From DATARR01 sp044868005 (GTDB lineage: Bacteria; Acidobacteriota; Thermoanaerobaculia; Multivoradales; UBA5704), in the NCBI GenBank assembly GCA_044868005.1, contig JBIOVX010000245.1:52836-116835 (forward strand): a stretch of 64,000 nt of DNA, given 5' to 3'. Positions 8,257-19,991 of the stretch are shown in pieces (position 1 is the first letter of the stretch; every line of letters starts with the position of its first letter). Made by a program: the position numbers and the translations under genes. The notes beneath the pieces are model-generated. The model saw only the letters and a program-made list of their open reading frames with translations. It searched no databases and was not told the origin of the DNA.

Positions 8257-8508
8257 TCAGGCTGCCTTGTTGGCCTTGGCCTGTTCGTAAAGCGTCTCCG
8301 GCGCAATGTCAGCTCCGTTCGGCCATGCCACCGTCCCACCGTCGAGAAAAAAGCGCTGGAAGTAATCGACGTTCTTGAGCGGCTCGAACACAGGGCCTTG
8401 AAGCCACTGGGTGAAGTCGATGGTGCCTTCCACGCCACCGTTGAATGTCAGGTGGATCTTGTGGTCTCCGCGGTACTCAGCTCGAATCACAGCGGGCAGA
8501 GAGCTCAT
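8257..8508 (-). CDS. DUF2442 protein
   Basis: 83 residues: VIRAEYRGDHKIHLTFNGGVEGTIDFTQWL, GPVFEPLKNVDYFQRFFLDGGTVAWPNGADIAPETLYEQA, the full DUF2442 pattern. These small proteins are often toxin-antitoxin-associated (partner DUF4160), but the biochemical role is not established. An AGAGAGGA SD lies upstream of the ATG. It follows the TIR gene on the same strand after 19 bp, so both may be cotranscribed; convergent with the DUF104 gene (3-bp gap). Confidence 0.88.
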   Translation of the reverse strand: MSSLPAVIRAEYRGDHKIHLTFNGGVEGTIDFTQWLQGPVFEPLKNVDYFQRFFLDGGTVAWPNGADIAPETLYEQAKANKAA

Positions 8509-8527
8509 GGCGACTTGGTCCTCTCTG

Positions 8528-9628
8528 TCACAGATTGCTTATCACTCGAATTTCTCTTCCCTCTACAGTAATACTACAGAGCGGTAGACTTTCGACCGGC
8601 GGCAGGTCAGTCTTCACTTTTACAGAAATTCGAGCGCTCGCTTTTGGTTTTGCACCCTCACTTCTAAAGAAAGGTGCAGTGTGTGCATAGAAGCTATCTC
8701 CCTGCCATCGATAAGGTATCATCCATCTGTAAAACCAAGATGCTTCTAGCAAGACCGCAACTATGATTTTTTTACTGTGACCGCTTTCTATCATGATAGA
8801 GTCGGAGTCATGACCATACCAATGAGCTAGGACAGCATGTGGAGGCCAGTCACGCATACCACTGTTGACAGATATGAAGGCGTTACATACGACTGGTGAA
8901 ACACCTCTATTGTGCGCAACGAGGAATCCGACAAGCTGGGGGACCTCGCCCGGATCTCTTGCTTCTCTTTTGTAGATCGGAGATAGAGGCATGAAGTTAA
9001 GGTTGTCGCTGATTTCCGTTACGAACTCTACACTTACATTTGCTTTCCTCTCAGTCTCTCTTGGTTCCTCCCGCCGTCCCTCGCCGTAAATACGGAGCTC
9101 GTCGGACCACTTCGGCTCGATGAATTCGGTGGGCTCCTCTGTGACTTCGAGGGACTCCTCGGTGTGGGCTCCGGCTTCGACCCCGAGCCGCTGCAGGATC
9201 AGTCCGGCGATCTCGGACGCGGGTCGGCTGCCGATGTCCACGTAGCCATCGCCCGACAGGATGCCGAGCTCCGAGAGGTCACCCGGTGAGCCGAAGCTCA
9301 CCAGCATGATGCGGTCCTCATCCAGCGTCGCGATGAGCTGGCGGATGTGGCGCCACTCCAGCCGGCACCATCTCTTTACCGCGTATTCCGGGCAGAGAAA
9401 GAGGACGATCAGCTCAGACTGTTCGCGATACAGCCGGGGCAAGTAGACGTCGAGATTAACGCGGGCGAACTCGGCTTCATAGAACCTGTCGTACAGCACC
9501 CGCTCCCGCCCGACGGCGGCGGCGAGTTGCTCGGCCACCTGCTCGACGAAGGGACGATGCTCGCCAGGGAACGACAAGGCGATGCGGAAGCGCCGAGGAG
9601 CGGGGCTGGCGGGAGCCGGTGTGTCCAT
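8528..9628 (-). CDS. TIR-domain protein, putative NAD-consuming defence effector
   Basis: 366 residues. Residues about 12-150 form a TIR-like domain: RIALSFPGEHRPFVEQVAEQLA, VLYDRFY, DVYLPRLYREQSELIVLFLCPEYAVKRWCRLEWRHI, with Glu91 in WCRLEW at the place of the NADase glutamate. The remaining 200 residues match nothing I know; they are mostly beta-forming and hydrophilic (MIESGHSKKIIVAVLL, WFYRWMIPYRWQ). The 3' half of the gene (8528-9100) is visibly AT-richer than the 5' half, as if a foreign domain had been joined. TIR domains with variable C-terminal sensors are common in anti-phage systems; the defence role is inference. Confidence 0.75.
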   Translation of the reverse strand: MDTPAPASPAPRRFRIALSFPGEHRPFVEQVAEQLAAAVGRERVLYDRFYEAEFARVNLDVYLPRLYREQSELIVLFLCPEYAVKRWCRLEWRHIRQLIATLDEDRIMLVSFGSPGDLSELGILSGDGYVDIGSRPASEIAGLILQRLGVEAGAHTEESLEVTEEPTEFIEPKWSDELRIYGEGRREEPRETERKANVSVEFVTEISDNLNFMPLSPIYKREARDPGEVPQLVGFLVAHNRGVSPVVCNAFISVNSGMRDWPPHAVLAHWYGHDSDSIMIESGHSKKIIVAVLLEASWFYRWMIPYRWQGDSFYAHTAPFFRSEGAKPKASARISVKVKTDLPPVESLPLCSITVEGREIRVISNL

Positions 9629-9698
9629 GAAGAGCTCGTGACGGTTCGCCCCTCATTATGCAAGAGGCGGAACGCTGAAGGACAGAGCTAGGCGAGGG

Positions 9699-10202
9699 TC
9701 AGCCCGGGCGCGGCCGCCTGTAGAGCGCCTCGCGCTTCGCCGTTCCCTTGCGGGCGAGCTCGAGCAGGCCGTCGGCAAGCATGCGCCGCAAAACGTCCGA
9801 GGCGGTCCGCGATCCAACGGGTTCTTCTAAGTGGTCGGCGTAACGGCGGCTGACCTCCTCCGCTACGGCGGCGGGGCCGAACGGCTCTTGCAGGTCCGGA
9901 CTCTCGGCGACCAGCTCCACCATCCGGCCGACCCTCTTGCGGCCGGGAGGCGGAACCTCGAGCTCCTCGCGTCTTTGCATGGGCTGGGCGGCCGCCGAGG
10001 CGGCGACGGTGCGGAAGACCTCCAGATCCTGCACGACCTTCTCCAGCTCGGCTGTGTGGAGCGCCTGCTGCTCCCGGTGATGCACGACCTGCTGGGCATG
10101 AAACGCCTCCTGGTCGCGATGGAAGGCCTCCTTCTCGCGGTGAAGCGCCGCGCGAGCCTCCAGGTTAGCCACCACGTCCTCGACCGACAGCTTCGTGCCC
10201 AT
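9699..10202 (-). CDS. Heptad coiled-coil protein with winged-helix-like C-terminus
   Basis: 167 residues. Residues about 18-55 are perfect seven-residue repeats, LHREKEA / FHRDQEA / FHAQQVV / HHREQQA / LHTAELE, predicting a His-rich coiled coil. A linker (QRREELEVPPPGRKR) leads to a C-terminal domain: FGPAAVAEEVSRRYADHLEEPVGSRTASDVLRRMLADGLLELARKG and KREALYRR, a layout typical of a winged helix. A role as an oligomeric DNA-binding protein is inference. ATG at 10202; the 346 bp upstream are filled by a 19/20-bp repeat array. I recall similar proteins as orphans in acidobacterial genomes. Confidence 0.7.
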   Translation of the reverse strand: MGTKLSVEDVVANLEARAALHREKEAFHRDQEAFHAQQVVHHREQQALHTAELEKVVQDLEVFRTVAASAAAQPMQRREELEVPPPGRKRVGRMVELVAESPDLQEPFGPAAVAEEVSRRYADHLEEPVGSRTASDVLRRMLADGLLELARKGTAKREALYRRPRPG

Positions 10203-10233
10203 TTCCCCTGAACGATAGCACGCCGATCCCCAT

Positions 10234-10541
10234 TTGCGGTGAATAAGCTTATCTTGCGGTGAATAGTCCTATTTGCGGTGGATAGGGCCACTTGCGGTGG
10301 AAAAAGCCAGGCACGGCGCCTTATTCCACTTGCGGTGAAGAAGGCGAGTTGCGGCAAAGAAGCTTGTCTTGCGGTGAATTATTTCAGACGCGGCGCAGAA
10401 GGCGAGACGCGGTGAAGAAGGCCGTTCACCGCAAATGAAGCTGAGTTGCGGTGAAGTAAACGAGACGCGGTGAAGAAGGCGAGACGCGGTGAAGCGCCTG
10501 CTTTGCCGCAAGTTAATTCCAGTTGCGGTGTAGGAGGATCG
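10234..10541. repeat. Array A: about 16 units of 19-20 bp, core GCGGTGAA
   Basis: Units begin at 10234, 10254, 10273, 10292, (10311), 10330, 10349, 10369, 10388, 10407, 10425 (inverted, TTCACCGCAAA), 10446, 10465, 10484, 10503 (mixed) and 10523. Consensus TTGCGGTGAAGAAGGCGAG, with TT replaced by AC in five units. Spacing is 19 bp, sometimes 20, so no reading frame is kept. The array fills the whole space between the stop of the SpoIIE phosphatase gene and the start of the coiled-coil gene. It is not a CRISPR: there are no spacers. Confidence 0.9.
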
Positions 10542-10548
10542 ACGCTGC

Positions 10549-12147
10549 CTAGGTCCGCCGCAGCAACACCACCGTCTGATCGTCTCCCTGCGGCAGCCCG
10601 CGGGAGAACTCGCCGACGGCGCGCGGGATGCTTTCCATCACCTCCGACAGCGGTTGATAACGCTGCCAGCGAAGCAGGTCGATCAGGCGTCCCATGCCGA
10701 ACTCCTCCTCGTCGGGGGACTCGGCCTCGGTGATGCCGTCGCTGTAGATACAGACCAGGTCGCCCGGCTCCATCGTCACGGCGCGGGATTTGAAGCGCGC
10801 CTCGGGAAGGAGACCGAGAGGCAGGCCGCCAGCGCCGAGCAGCTCGACGGTGTCGTCGCCGCGCAGCAGGATGCCGGGGTTGTGGCCGGCGTTCATATAG
10901 TGCAGGACGCCGGTGTGCGGATCGAGCTCGGCGATCATCATGGTGATGAACTTGTTGGCGGCGCTCGACTCGACGATGTGGCGGTTCAACCGCTCGAGCA
11001 GCGACGGCCCGAAAGACGTATGGTCCAGCAGCAGGCGCAAGGCCGAATGCAACGTCGAGACCATGAGGGCGGCCGGCATTCCCTTGCCGGAGACGTCGCC
11101 GAGCACCAAGCCGATGCGCCCGTCCTTGCGGGGAACCAGGTCGTAGTAATCGCCACCCACCTGGCGCGCCGGGCGGTACCAGCCGGCGAGCTCGAAACCC
11201 GGCACGACGGGCGCCCCCTTGGGCAGGATCTGGCGCTGGATCTCGGCCGCGAGGTTCATCTCGCGCTCCAGCCGCTCCTTCTCCAGCGCCTGCAAGTGCA
11301 GCCGCGCATTCTCCAGCGCCAGCGCCGCCTGGTTGGCGAAGAGGGAGAGGGTACGCAGGTCCGGCGCCAGGAATGGACCTACGCCGCGGCGGCTCTCTTT
11401 GTCGCCCACGGCGATGAAGCCGCGGGGACCGCTCTCGACCGCGATCGGCACGCCGAGCAGGTAACGGGCGCCGGGCAGCAGATTGGGCGGCGCCGCGCCG
11501 CCGGCGGCGAGAAACTCGTGCAGCTCCGCGTCGTCGCCGGCGAACCACGGGGCCGCTTCGCCGCCGAAGGTACGGTCCAGGCGGTAGCGGCCGTCCTCGA
11601 GGATGTAGAGGGCGCCGCGCCGCGCGTCGAGCAGGGAAACGGCCTGCAGCAGGATCAATTCCGAGAGCCGATCCAGGTCCAGGGTCGAGGCCACCGCCAG
11701 GCCCACGTCGTAGAGGGCTTCCAGCTCGACCACCCGGTAGTTCACCTGGAACTGCTGCTCTTTGAGGTCCTGCCGGAGCCGGCAGGTCTTGAGCGAGGCG
11801 GCGAGGAGAACGGTGAGCGGATCGCTCGCCGCGGCGCCGGTCTCCCCCGCGCCGAGAGCCTCGCGAGGCGAGAAGAGGAGCCGCCCGCCGGGGAACGGCA
11901 GGCTGCCGAAACCGCCCGCCATGCCGCTCGCTTCGAGGAGCTCCGGCAGGCCTTCGCCCACCGTGGCCTCGCGCTCCAGCAGATCCCCCTTTTGGAGATA
12001 GAGGCCGGCGGAGGCGGCGCCGCGCTGCTTGCGCCAGAGGTCGAGCAGCCGGTCCAGGAGCTGGCGCTCGCTGGCTTCGTCGCGGGAGAGGGCCAGCAGC
12101 TCGTCCCAGCCTTCCGCGATCATGCCGGCCGGTGCGGAACCCTCCAT
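10549..12147 (-). CDS. rsbU: GAF-SpoIIE serine phosphatase (RsbU-type)
   Basis: PP2C-type phosphatase that would dephosphorylate the STAS antagonist in the same operon. 532 residues: a divergent N-terminal sensor region (about 1-115), GAF domain (about 135-290; ELEALYDVGLAVASTLDLDRL, FANQAALALENARL), coiled linker (EKERLEREMNLAAEIQRQILP) and SpoIIE domain with QVGGDYYDLV, VLGDVSGKGMPAAL, YMNAGHNPG, YSDGITEAESPD and GDDQTVVLL, so all metal-binding aspartates are present. GGGAG SD before ATG 12147. Last gene of the four-gene operon; 14 bp from the STAS gene. Confidence 0.93.
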   Translation of the reverse strand: MEGSAPAGMIAEGWDELLALSRDEASERQLLDRLLDLWRKQRGAASAGLYLQKGDLLEREATVGEGLPELLEASGMAGGFGSLPFPGGRLLFSPREALGAGETGAAASDPLTVLLAASLKTCRLRQDLKEQQFQVNYRVVELEALYDVGLAVASTLDLDRLSELILLQAVSLLDARRGALYILEDGRYRLDRTFGGEAAPWFAGDDAELHEFLAAGGAAPPNLLPGARYLLGVPIAVESGPRGFIAVGDKESRRGVGPFLAPDLRTLSLFANQAALALENARLHLQALEKERLEREMNLAAEIQRQILPKGAPVVPGFELAGWYRPARQVGGDYYDLVPRKDGRIGLVLGDVSGKGMPAALMVSTLHSALRLLLDHTSFGPSLLERLNRHIVESSAANKFITMMIAELDPHTGVLHYMNAGHNPGILLRGDDTVELLGAGGLPLGLLPEARFKSRAVTMEPGDLVCIYSDGITEAESPDEEEFGMGRLIDLLRWQRYQPLSEVMESIPRAVGEFSRGLPQGDDQTVVLLRRT

Positions 12148-12161
12148 TGCATCTCCCTGCC

Positions 12162-12515
12162 TCAGGCCGTCTGGATCTGGGCCACCGCCACCGTCTCGTC
12201 GGCGAAGATGGGCGCGTACTGCGCCAGGCCCATGATGTGGAAAGTCTTCTCGATCGTCGGCGTCAGGCAGCAGAACCCCAGCTTGCCGTTGATCTCGATC
12301 ATCTTCTCGATGATCTCGATGAGGATCGAGATGCCGATCGAGTTGACGATCTTGGTGCCCGCGAGGTTGAGCAGCAGCACCTTGTATCCCTGATCGAGGA
12401 GCTCGTAGGAGACCTTGGCGATCTCCTCGCCTCCCTGGTTGTTGATATACCCCTCCGTGTAGATCACCGCCAAACCCTCGCGGCGATCCACGGTGACGTT
12501 GAGACTCTCGGTCAT
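12162..12515 (-). CDS. STAS-domain anti-sigma-factor antagonist
   Basis: 117 residues, a single STAS domain: LAVIYTEGYINNQGGEEI, KVLLLNLAGTKIVNSIGISILIEII and KLGFCCLTPTIEKTFHIMGL. Ser59 in IVNSIGIS is at the phosphorylation site used by SpoIIAA/RsbV. In partner switching it binds the kinase when unphosphorylated and is reset by the SpoIIE phosphatase encoded next door. It sits between kinase and phosphatase genes with gaps of 16 and 14 bp. Confidence 0.93.
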   Translation of the reverse strand: MTESLNVTVDRREGLAVIYTEGYINNQGGEEIAKVSYELLDQGYKVLLLNLAGTKIVNSIGISILIEIIEKMIEINGKLGFCCLTPTIEKTFHIMGLAQYAPIFADETVAVAQIQTA

Positions 12516-12531
12516 CGGTTCGCCCCCGCTT

Positions 12532-13005
12532 TCATCGCAGCTTGCTCATGACGACAGTCGTGCCCTCGGTGCCGGAGCGGATCTCCACCTCGTCCATCAG
12601 ACCACGGATGATCTTCAACCCAAAGCGGCGCTTCTGTAGTTTACCCTGAAGCCCGCCGAGGAGCCCGCCGCTCGGGCCGCCAGACCGGGGCACAATGGGT
12701 CCCGGCCCGATGGGTCCCTCCTCCGGATCAAAGCCGATGCCATTGTCGTGCACCATAATGCGCAGCTTCTCCGGGTCCCGCTCTCCGACGACCTGGAAGG
12801 TCACGAAGACCTCCCGGTCGACGGCCTGGCTGTGCTCCAAGGCGTTGATGCAGGCTTCCACCACCGCCAGCCGGACCTCGTCGATTCTATCCGGACTCAT
12901 GCGGATTGATTCGGCGATGGCAGCCGCCGTCTTGCTCGCCTCGATCTCCATCTCGGCGACCATCGGCAGCGCCAGCGTGACCTCCCGCAAAACTCCTTCA
13001 GACAT
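12532..13005 (-). CDS. RsbW-like anti-sigma serine kinase (HATPase_c_2)
   Basis: 157 residues, GHKL fold: EIEASKTAAAIAESIRMSPDRIDEVRLAVVEACINALEHS (N-box with EACINALEH), LRIMVHDNGIGFDP (G1) and RRFGLKIIRGLMDEVEI (G2), followed by GTTVVMSKLR. Between the G1 and G2 boxes is an unusual Gly/Pro-rich insert of about 30 residues (GPIGPGPIVPRSGGPSGG and on), which probably lies in the ATP lid. Expected to phosphorylate the neighbouring STAS protein and to hold an unknown partner. No sigma factor gene is in the operon. Confidence 0.9.
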   Translation of the reverse strand: MSEGVLREVTLALPMVAEMEIEASKTAAAIAESIRMSPDRIDEVRLAVVEACINALEHSQAVDREVFVTFQVVGERDPEKLRIMVHDNGIGFDPEEGPIGPGPIVPRSGGPSGGLLGGLQGKLQKRRFGLKIIRGLMDEVEIRSGTEGTTVVMSKLR

Positions 13006-13031
13006 GTCCGTGAGAGCCGCCCCGGCGCAGA

Positions 13032-13187
13032 TCAGAAAGAGAGATAGATCTGAAGGGCGTAGATCACTATGGGGTGGACCAGGTCATGAGACAACAACCA
13101 GCCAAAGCTGGCCAGGGAACCCACGGACAGCAGCACCTTGACCGGTACATAGGGGACGGCAACGTGCCTGCGAATGGAGTCTAGCAT
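13032..13187 (-). CDS. 51-aa single-pass membrane protein heading the partner-switching operon
   Basis: ATG at 13187 behind GAGGAGGAATGAC, a near-perfect SD. The product begins MLDSIRRHVAVPYVPVKVLL, with hydrophobic segments VKVLLSVGSLASFGWLL and HPIVIYALQIYLSF, and ends at TGA 13032. It is 26 bp ahead of the RsbW-like gene and in the same direction, so it is probably the first gene of the operon. I do not recognise the family. A membrane tether or sensor for the switch is a guess from position only. Confidence 0.65.
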   Translation of the reverse strand: MLDSIRRHVAVPYVPVKVLLSVGSLASFGWLLSHDLVHPIVIYALQIYLSF

Positions 13188-13520
13188 GTCATTCCTCCTC
13201 ATCCGCGCCTCCCTTATCGCAAGGCCGCTGCCAGGTCTGTGTCACCGCACGTTCGATCCCGTAACTCGTTTGTTTCCAATTCCCCGCGCACATTTAAGCG
13301 CCAGGGTTGCCAAGATGCCCCAGCGGGGTCTGCGACAATTTGTCTCTCGCCGATGGATCGCGGCTTTTCCAGACCCCGGGGAAAGCCCATATCGCCTCGG
13401 GTTGTTGCAGATTTGAGACAAAAAGTCGCGGGCGGGAAATTTTGTCGCGGAGCGTTCAAGAGGATCCAGGAGGAAGCAGGAGGGCGGAGGGACCGTTCCA
13501 CCCTTGACCCTTTGGGCCAG
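13188..13520. other. Non-coding gap between the partner-switching operon and the AAA+ activator
   Basis: This 333-bp gap lies upstream of the partner-switching operon and downstream of the activator gene, so the operon promoter should be here. It is AT-richer than its surroundings, with runs such as GCGACAAAATTT and TTTTTGTCTCAAA on the operon strand. No convincing terminator, RNA gene or repeat was found; a weak sigma-54-like match at 13297-13313 is discussed under rejected items. Confidence 0.5.
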
Positions 13521-15005
<1,485 letters not shown>

Positions 15006-15092
15006 TGTACCGCGTCCCTCGGGGGCGGGCCCGGTCAGCTCCGGGCGGCCCACCCGATATACGCGCGCGGGGCGCAGCGGTTTCGGGGCGGC

Positions 15093-15314
15093 CTACTCGT
15101 ACCAGCAGCCGCCGACGGTGTTCCACGAGCCGCAGGTGACCTTCCGGCACCAGCGGTCCGTCCATTGAGGGCAGCCGCAGACGGTGCTGGCGGGCTTGCC
15201 TACGCAGTAGGTATCGCACGAGGGATAGCACACGGCCTCCGCCGGGGTGGTCCGCGAGGCGAGAGCGATCACCGGCAGGGTCGCGCAGAGGAGAAGGAGT
15301 CTGAGTTTTTTCAT
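15093..15314 (-). CDS. Small secreted eight-cysteine peptide
   Basis: 73 residues; signal peptide MKKLRLLLLCATLPVIALAS, cleavage near AEAVC. The mature part has eight cysteines (VCYPSCDTYC, VCGCPQW, RWCRKVTC, GGCWYE) and several Trp. AAGGAGA lies just upstream of the ATG. No family recognised. Upstream, a hairpin (15326-15368) ends right at the SD. The gene is on the same strand as uvrA but separated by 150 bp of hairpins, so it is probably transcribed on its own. Confidence 0.72.
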   Translation of the reverse strand: MKKLRLLLLCATLPVIALASRTTPAEAVCYPSCDTYCVGKPASTVCGCPQWTDRWCRKVTCGSWNTVGGCWYE

Positions 15315-15325
15315 GGGGGTTCTCC

Positions 15326-15368
15326 TTTCAAGGATCTCCAAGAGACACGGTGTCTCGGAACCTTGAAA
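15326..15368 (-). promoter_or_regulatory. Leader hairpin abutting the SD of the Cys-rich peptide gene
   Basis: Outer arms TTTCAAGG / CCTTGAAA and inner arms GAGACAC / GTGTCTC with a one-base loop. On the transcript the 3' arm runs directly into GGAGAACCCCC-ATG, so folding could affect ribosome access. It could instead be a factor-assisted terminator for uvrA; no U-run follows. Confidence 0.5.
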
Positions 15369-15384
15369 AGAGACTTTAGGTACA

Positions 15385-15460
15385 GCAGGGACTAAAGGGA
15401 CACCAGGGACGAACACGGACGGCCTTTGTCCTTGCCGTCCCTGAAGTCCCTGTTGTCCTT
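15385..15460. repeat. Hairpin of 9-bp GGGAC units (copy 1)
   Basis: Left arm GGGAC at 15388, 15397 and 15406 and GGAC at 15417; right arm GTCC at 15428, 15437, 15446 and 15455. Both arms are tandem 9-bp units, in inverse orientation, giving a long fold-back. It lies just downstream of the uvrA stop. A second copy with the same design is at 24834-24919. Confidence 0.8.
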
Positions 15461-15464
15461 GCTT

Positions 15465-18332
<2,868 letters not shown>

Positions 18333-18440
18333 CCTAACAGAGGGAGGGGGGACCGGAAGGGTCTCCCGGAGGCGTAACAGCGGCGGTGCACAGAGGAATT
18401 CCCCGTACCAGACGGGTCACGACGAGGCGCGCCCCCGCCT

Positions 18441-19868
18441 TCAATGCACGAAGTTGGCCGGCTGCTCCGCCTCGATCTCGGAGCAGCTCCTATCCAGCAG
18501 CTGGCAGAGGTCGACCCGCCGTCTCTCGATGTCGCCGAACTGGTGCTGGAGCCCGCATAGATCAGCGAACGCGCCGCTTCCAGTCAAGAAACCAGAGAGG
18601 AGCGCCCCGCCTCCAGGCCCTGTCAGGAGGACTTGGCGGAAGAAGAGACCGGTCTCCCCGCCGTGGCAACCGTTACACGTATTCAGAGACGCGATGTGCC
18701 GCGCCTGGGCGTTGGGGATCGAGCTGCACTCGGGCGGCGGACCGTCCCAGGTGTCGATTTCGTTGGGCGAGGCGCCGCCGCGGAAAGGCTGACCCAGGAA
18801 GGTCAATGGAACGGTGTAGTTGTTCGCCGCGATGGCTGCCGCGTTGGCGTTGACATAATCGGCGAAGGGCTGTTGATGGTTGAGACTGCCGGCCGGTGTC
18901 TGGGCCGCGGTGGCCTGCAGCAGCGGCACGGGCGGGCTCGTCGCCTTCCGCGATTTCTCCGGATCAGGCACCGGCACGGCTTTCCCCGAAAGCAGCTTGA
19001 ACTCCCGCAGCTCCCACAAGTTATGGAGAAAGGCCTCGTTGGTGCGCACCTGGTTGATCGCGCTGCCGTTCGGCTTGCCGGGCGAAGCGCCGATCGTCGT
19101 GAAACGATCGGTGATCGTCTGGAGGGCCGCGTTGTAGCTCGGGCCGAACGGTATCGAGCCCAGGCCGTGGATCGTCTGCGCCCAGTTCCGGATGTCGTTG
19201 CAAGTGGGAGCGTCGAGGCCATACTCCAGGATCAGGGTGAAGGCGGTGTCGTGCCCGTTAGCGTCGAGCATGTTGTAGACGAACCTCGCCTCGCCGGCCG
19301 TGCCGCCTGGGGAATAGCCCGAGCTCCGCCGGAGATCCAAGCGAAACACGATCGCCAGCAGCCGTGCCGGCGCCTTGGTCATGTCCAGGGTGGTGCCGCC
19401 GCTCGCCGTCTGCCAGGGATCGATCACCAGGCTTTGAATCGCCGGGCGCGCCGGCACGGGATCGCCGTTGATCGTCTGTAACACCTTCCACTCCCCCAAC
19501 CACTGCTTGGTGAGGTTCGACAACGTCACCGGATTTGTCGTTCCGAAAAGGCCGGGGATGAGGCCCCCCAGCGTCCACGCGCCCCGTGTGGCCGGGGCGA
19601 TGGGAACCGGGCATGGGCCCGTCCAAGTGGTGCGGAAGCAATCCCGGACCACGGAAAGGTCGATGACGAACAGCTCGCGGTCGGGGTCCACGGTGCAGCC
19701 GGGCGTGGCCGGCAGGCCCAGAATCTCCCGCGTCGCCAACGGCGAGACCGGAGCTTTCTTATGGGCGGCGATCAGAGAAACCGGCTGCGACCAGCCGGCG
19801 GAGGCGAGGATTCCTCCGGCGCTCAGAAACAACCCGGCGAACACATGGGTCCGGCGGATGCGACGCAT
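18441..19868 (-). CDS. Secreted protein with a single CxxCH haem-type motif
   Basis: 475 residues with a signal peptide (MRRIRRTHVFAGLFLSAGGILASAGWS). The C-terminal region holds SLNTCNGCHGGETGLFF, a CxxCH motif expected to bind haem c after export. Elsewhere there is no recognised domain: segments such as FVIDLSVVRDCFRTTW, EWKVLQTINGDP, LLAIVFRLDLRRSSGY and NEAFLHNLWELREFKLL. I recall a family of similar secreted proteins in Acidobacteriota and Myxococcota but no function. ATG 19868 follows GGAGGG. It is a lone gene; an electron-transfer role is inference from the motif. Confidence 0.72.
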   Translation of the reverse strand: MRRIRRTHVFAGLFLSAGGILASAGWSQPVSLIAAHKKAPVSPLATREILGLPATPGCTVDPDRELFVIDLSVVRDCFRTTWTGPCPVPIAPATRGAWTLGGLIPGLFGTTNPVTLSNLTKQWLGEWKVLQTINGDPVPARPAIQSLVIDPWQTASGGTTLDMTKAPARLLAIVFRLDLRRSSGYSPGGTAGEARFVYNMLDANGHDTAFTLILEYGLDAPTCNDIRNWAQTIHGLGSIPFGPSYNAALQTITDRFTTIGASPGKPNGSAINQVRTNEAFLHNLWELREFKLLSGKAVPVPDPEKSRKATSPPVPLLQATAAQTPAGSLNHQQPFADYVNANAAAIAANNYTVPLTFLGQPFRGGASPNEIDTWDGPPPECSSIPNAQARHIASLNTCNGCHGGETGLFFRQVLLTGPGGGALLSGFLTGSGAFADLCGLQHQFGDIERRRVDLCQLLDRSCSEIEAEQPANFVH

Positions 19869-19991
19869 GTTGCCCTCCAGTCCTGGGGACGGACAGAGAC
19901 ATCGCACCGAGTCCACCGCGGGGCGAGGGAAGGTCCCTCTATGCAAGGTGTGAACTGTCGGCCGATCGTGACCGGCGCCGATATCCCTGTA

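Noticed and set aside
10203..10548. CRISPR array
   Set aside because: Units are contiguous (19-20 bp) and degenerate with no unique spacers, and no cas genes are near.
13297..13313. Sigma-54-type site (TTGGCAACCCTGGCGCT on the minus strand) before the partner-switching operon
   Set aside because: GG and GC elements have the right spacing but the -12 box is poor (GGCGCT), so the match may be chance.
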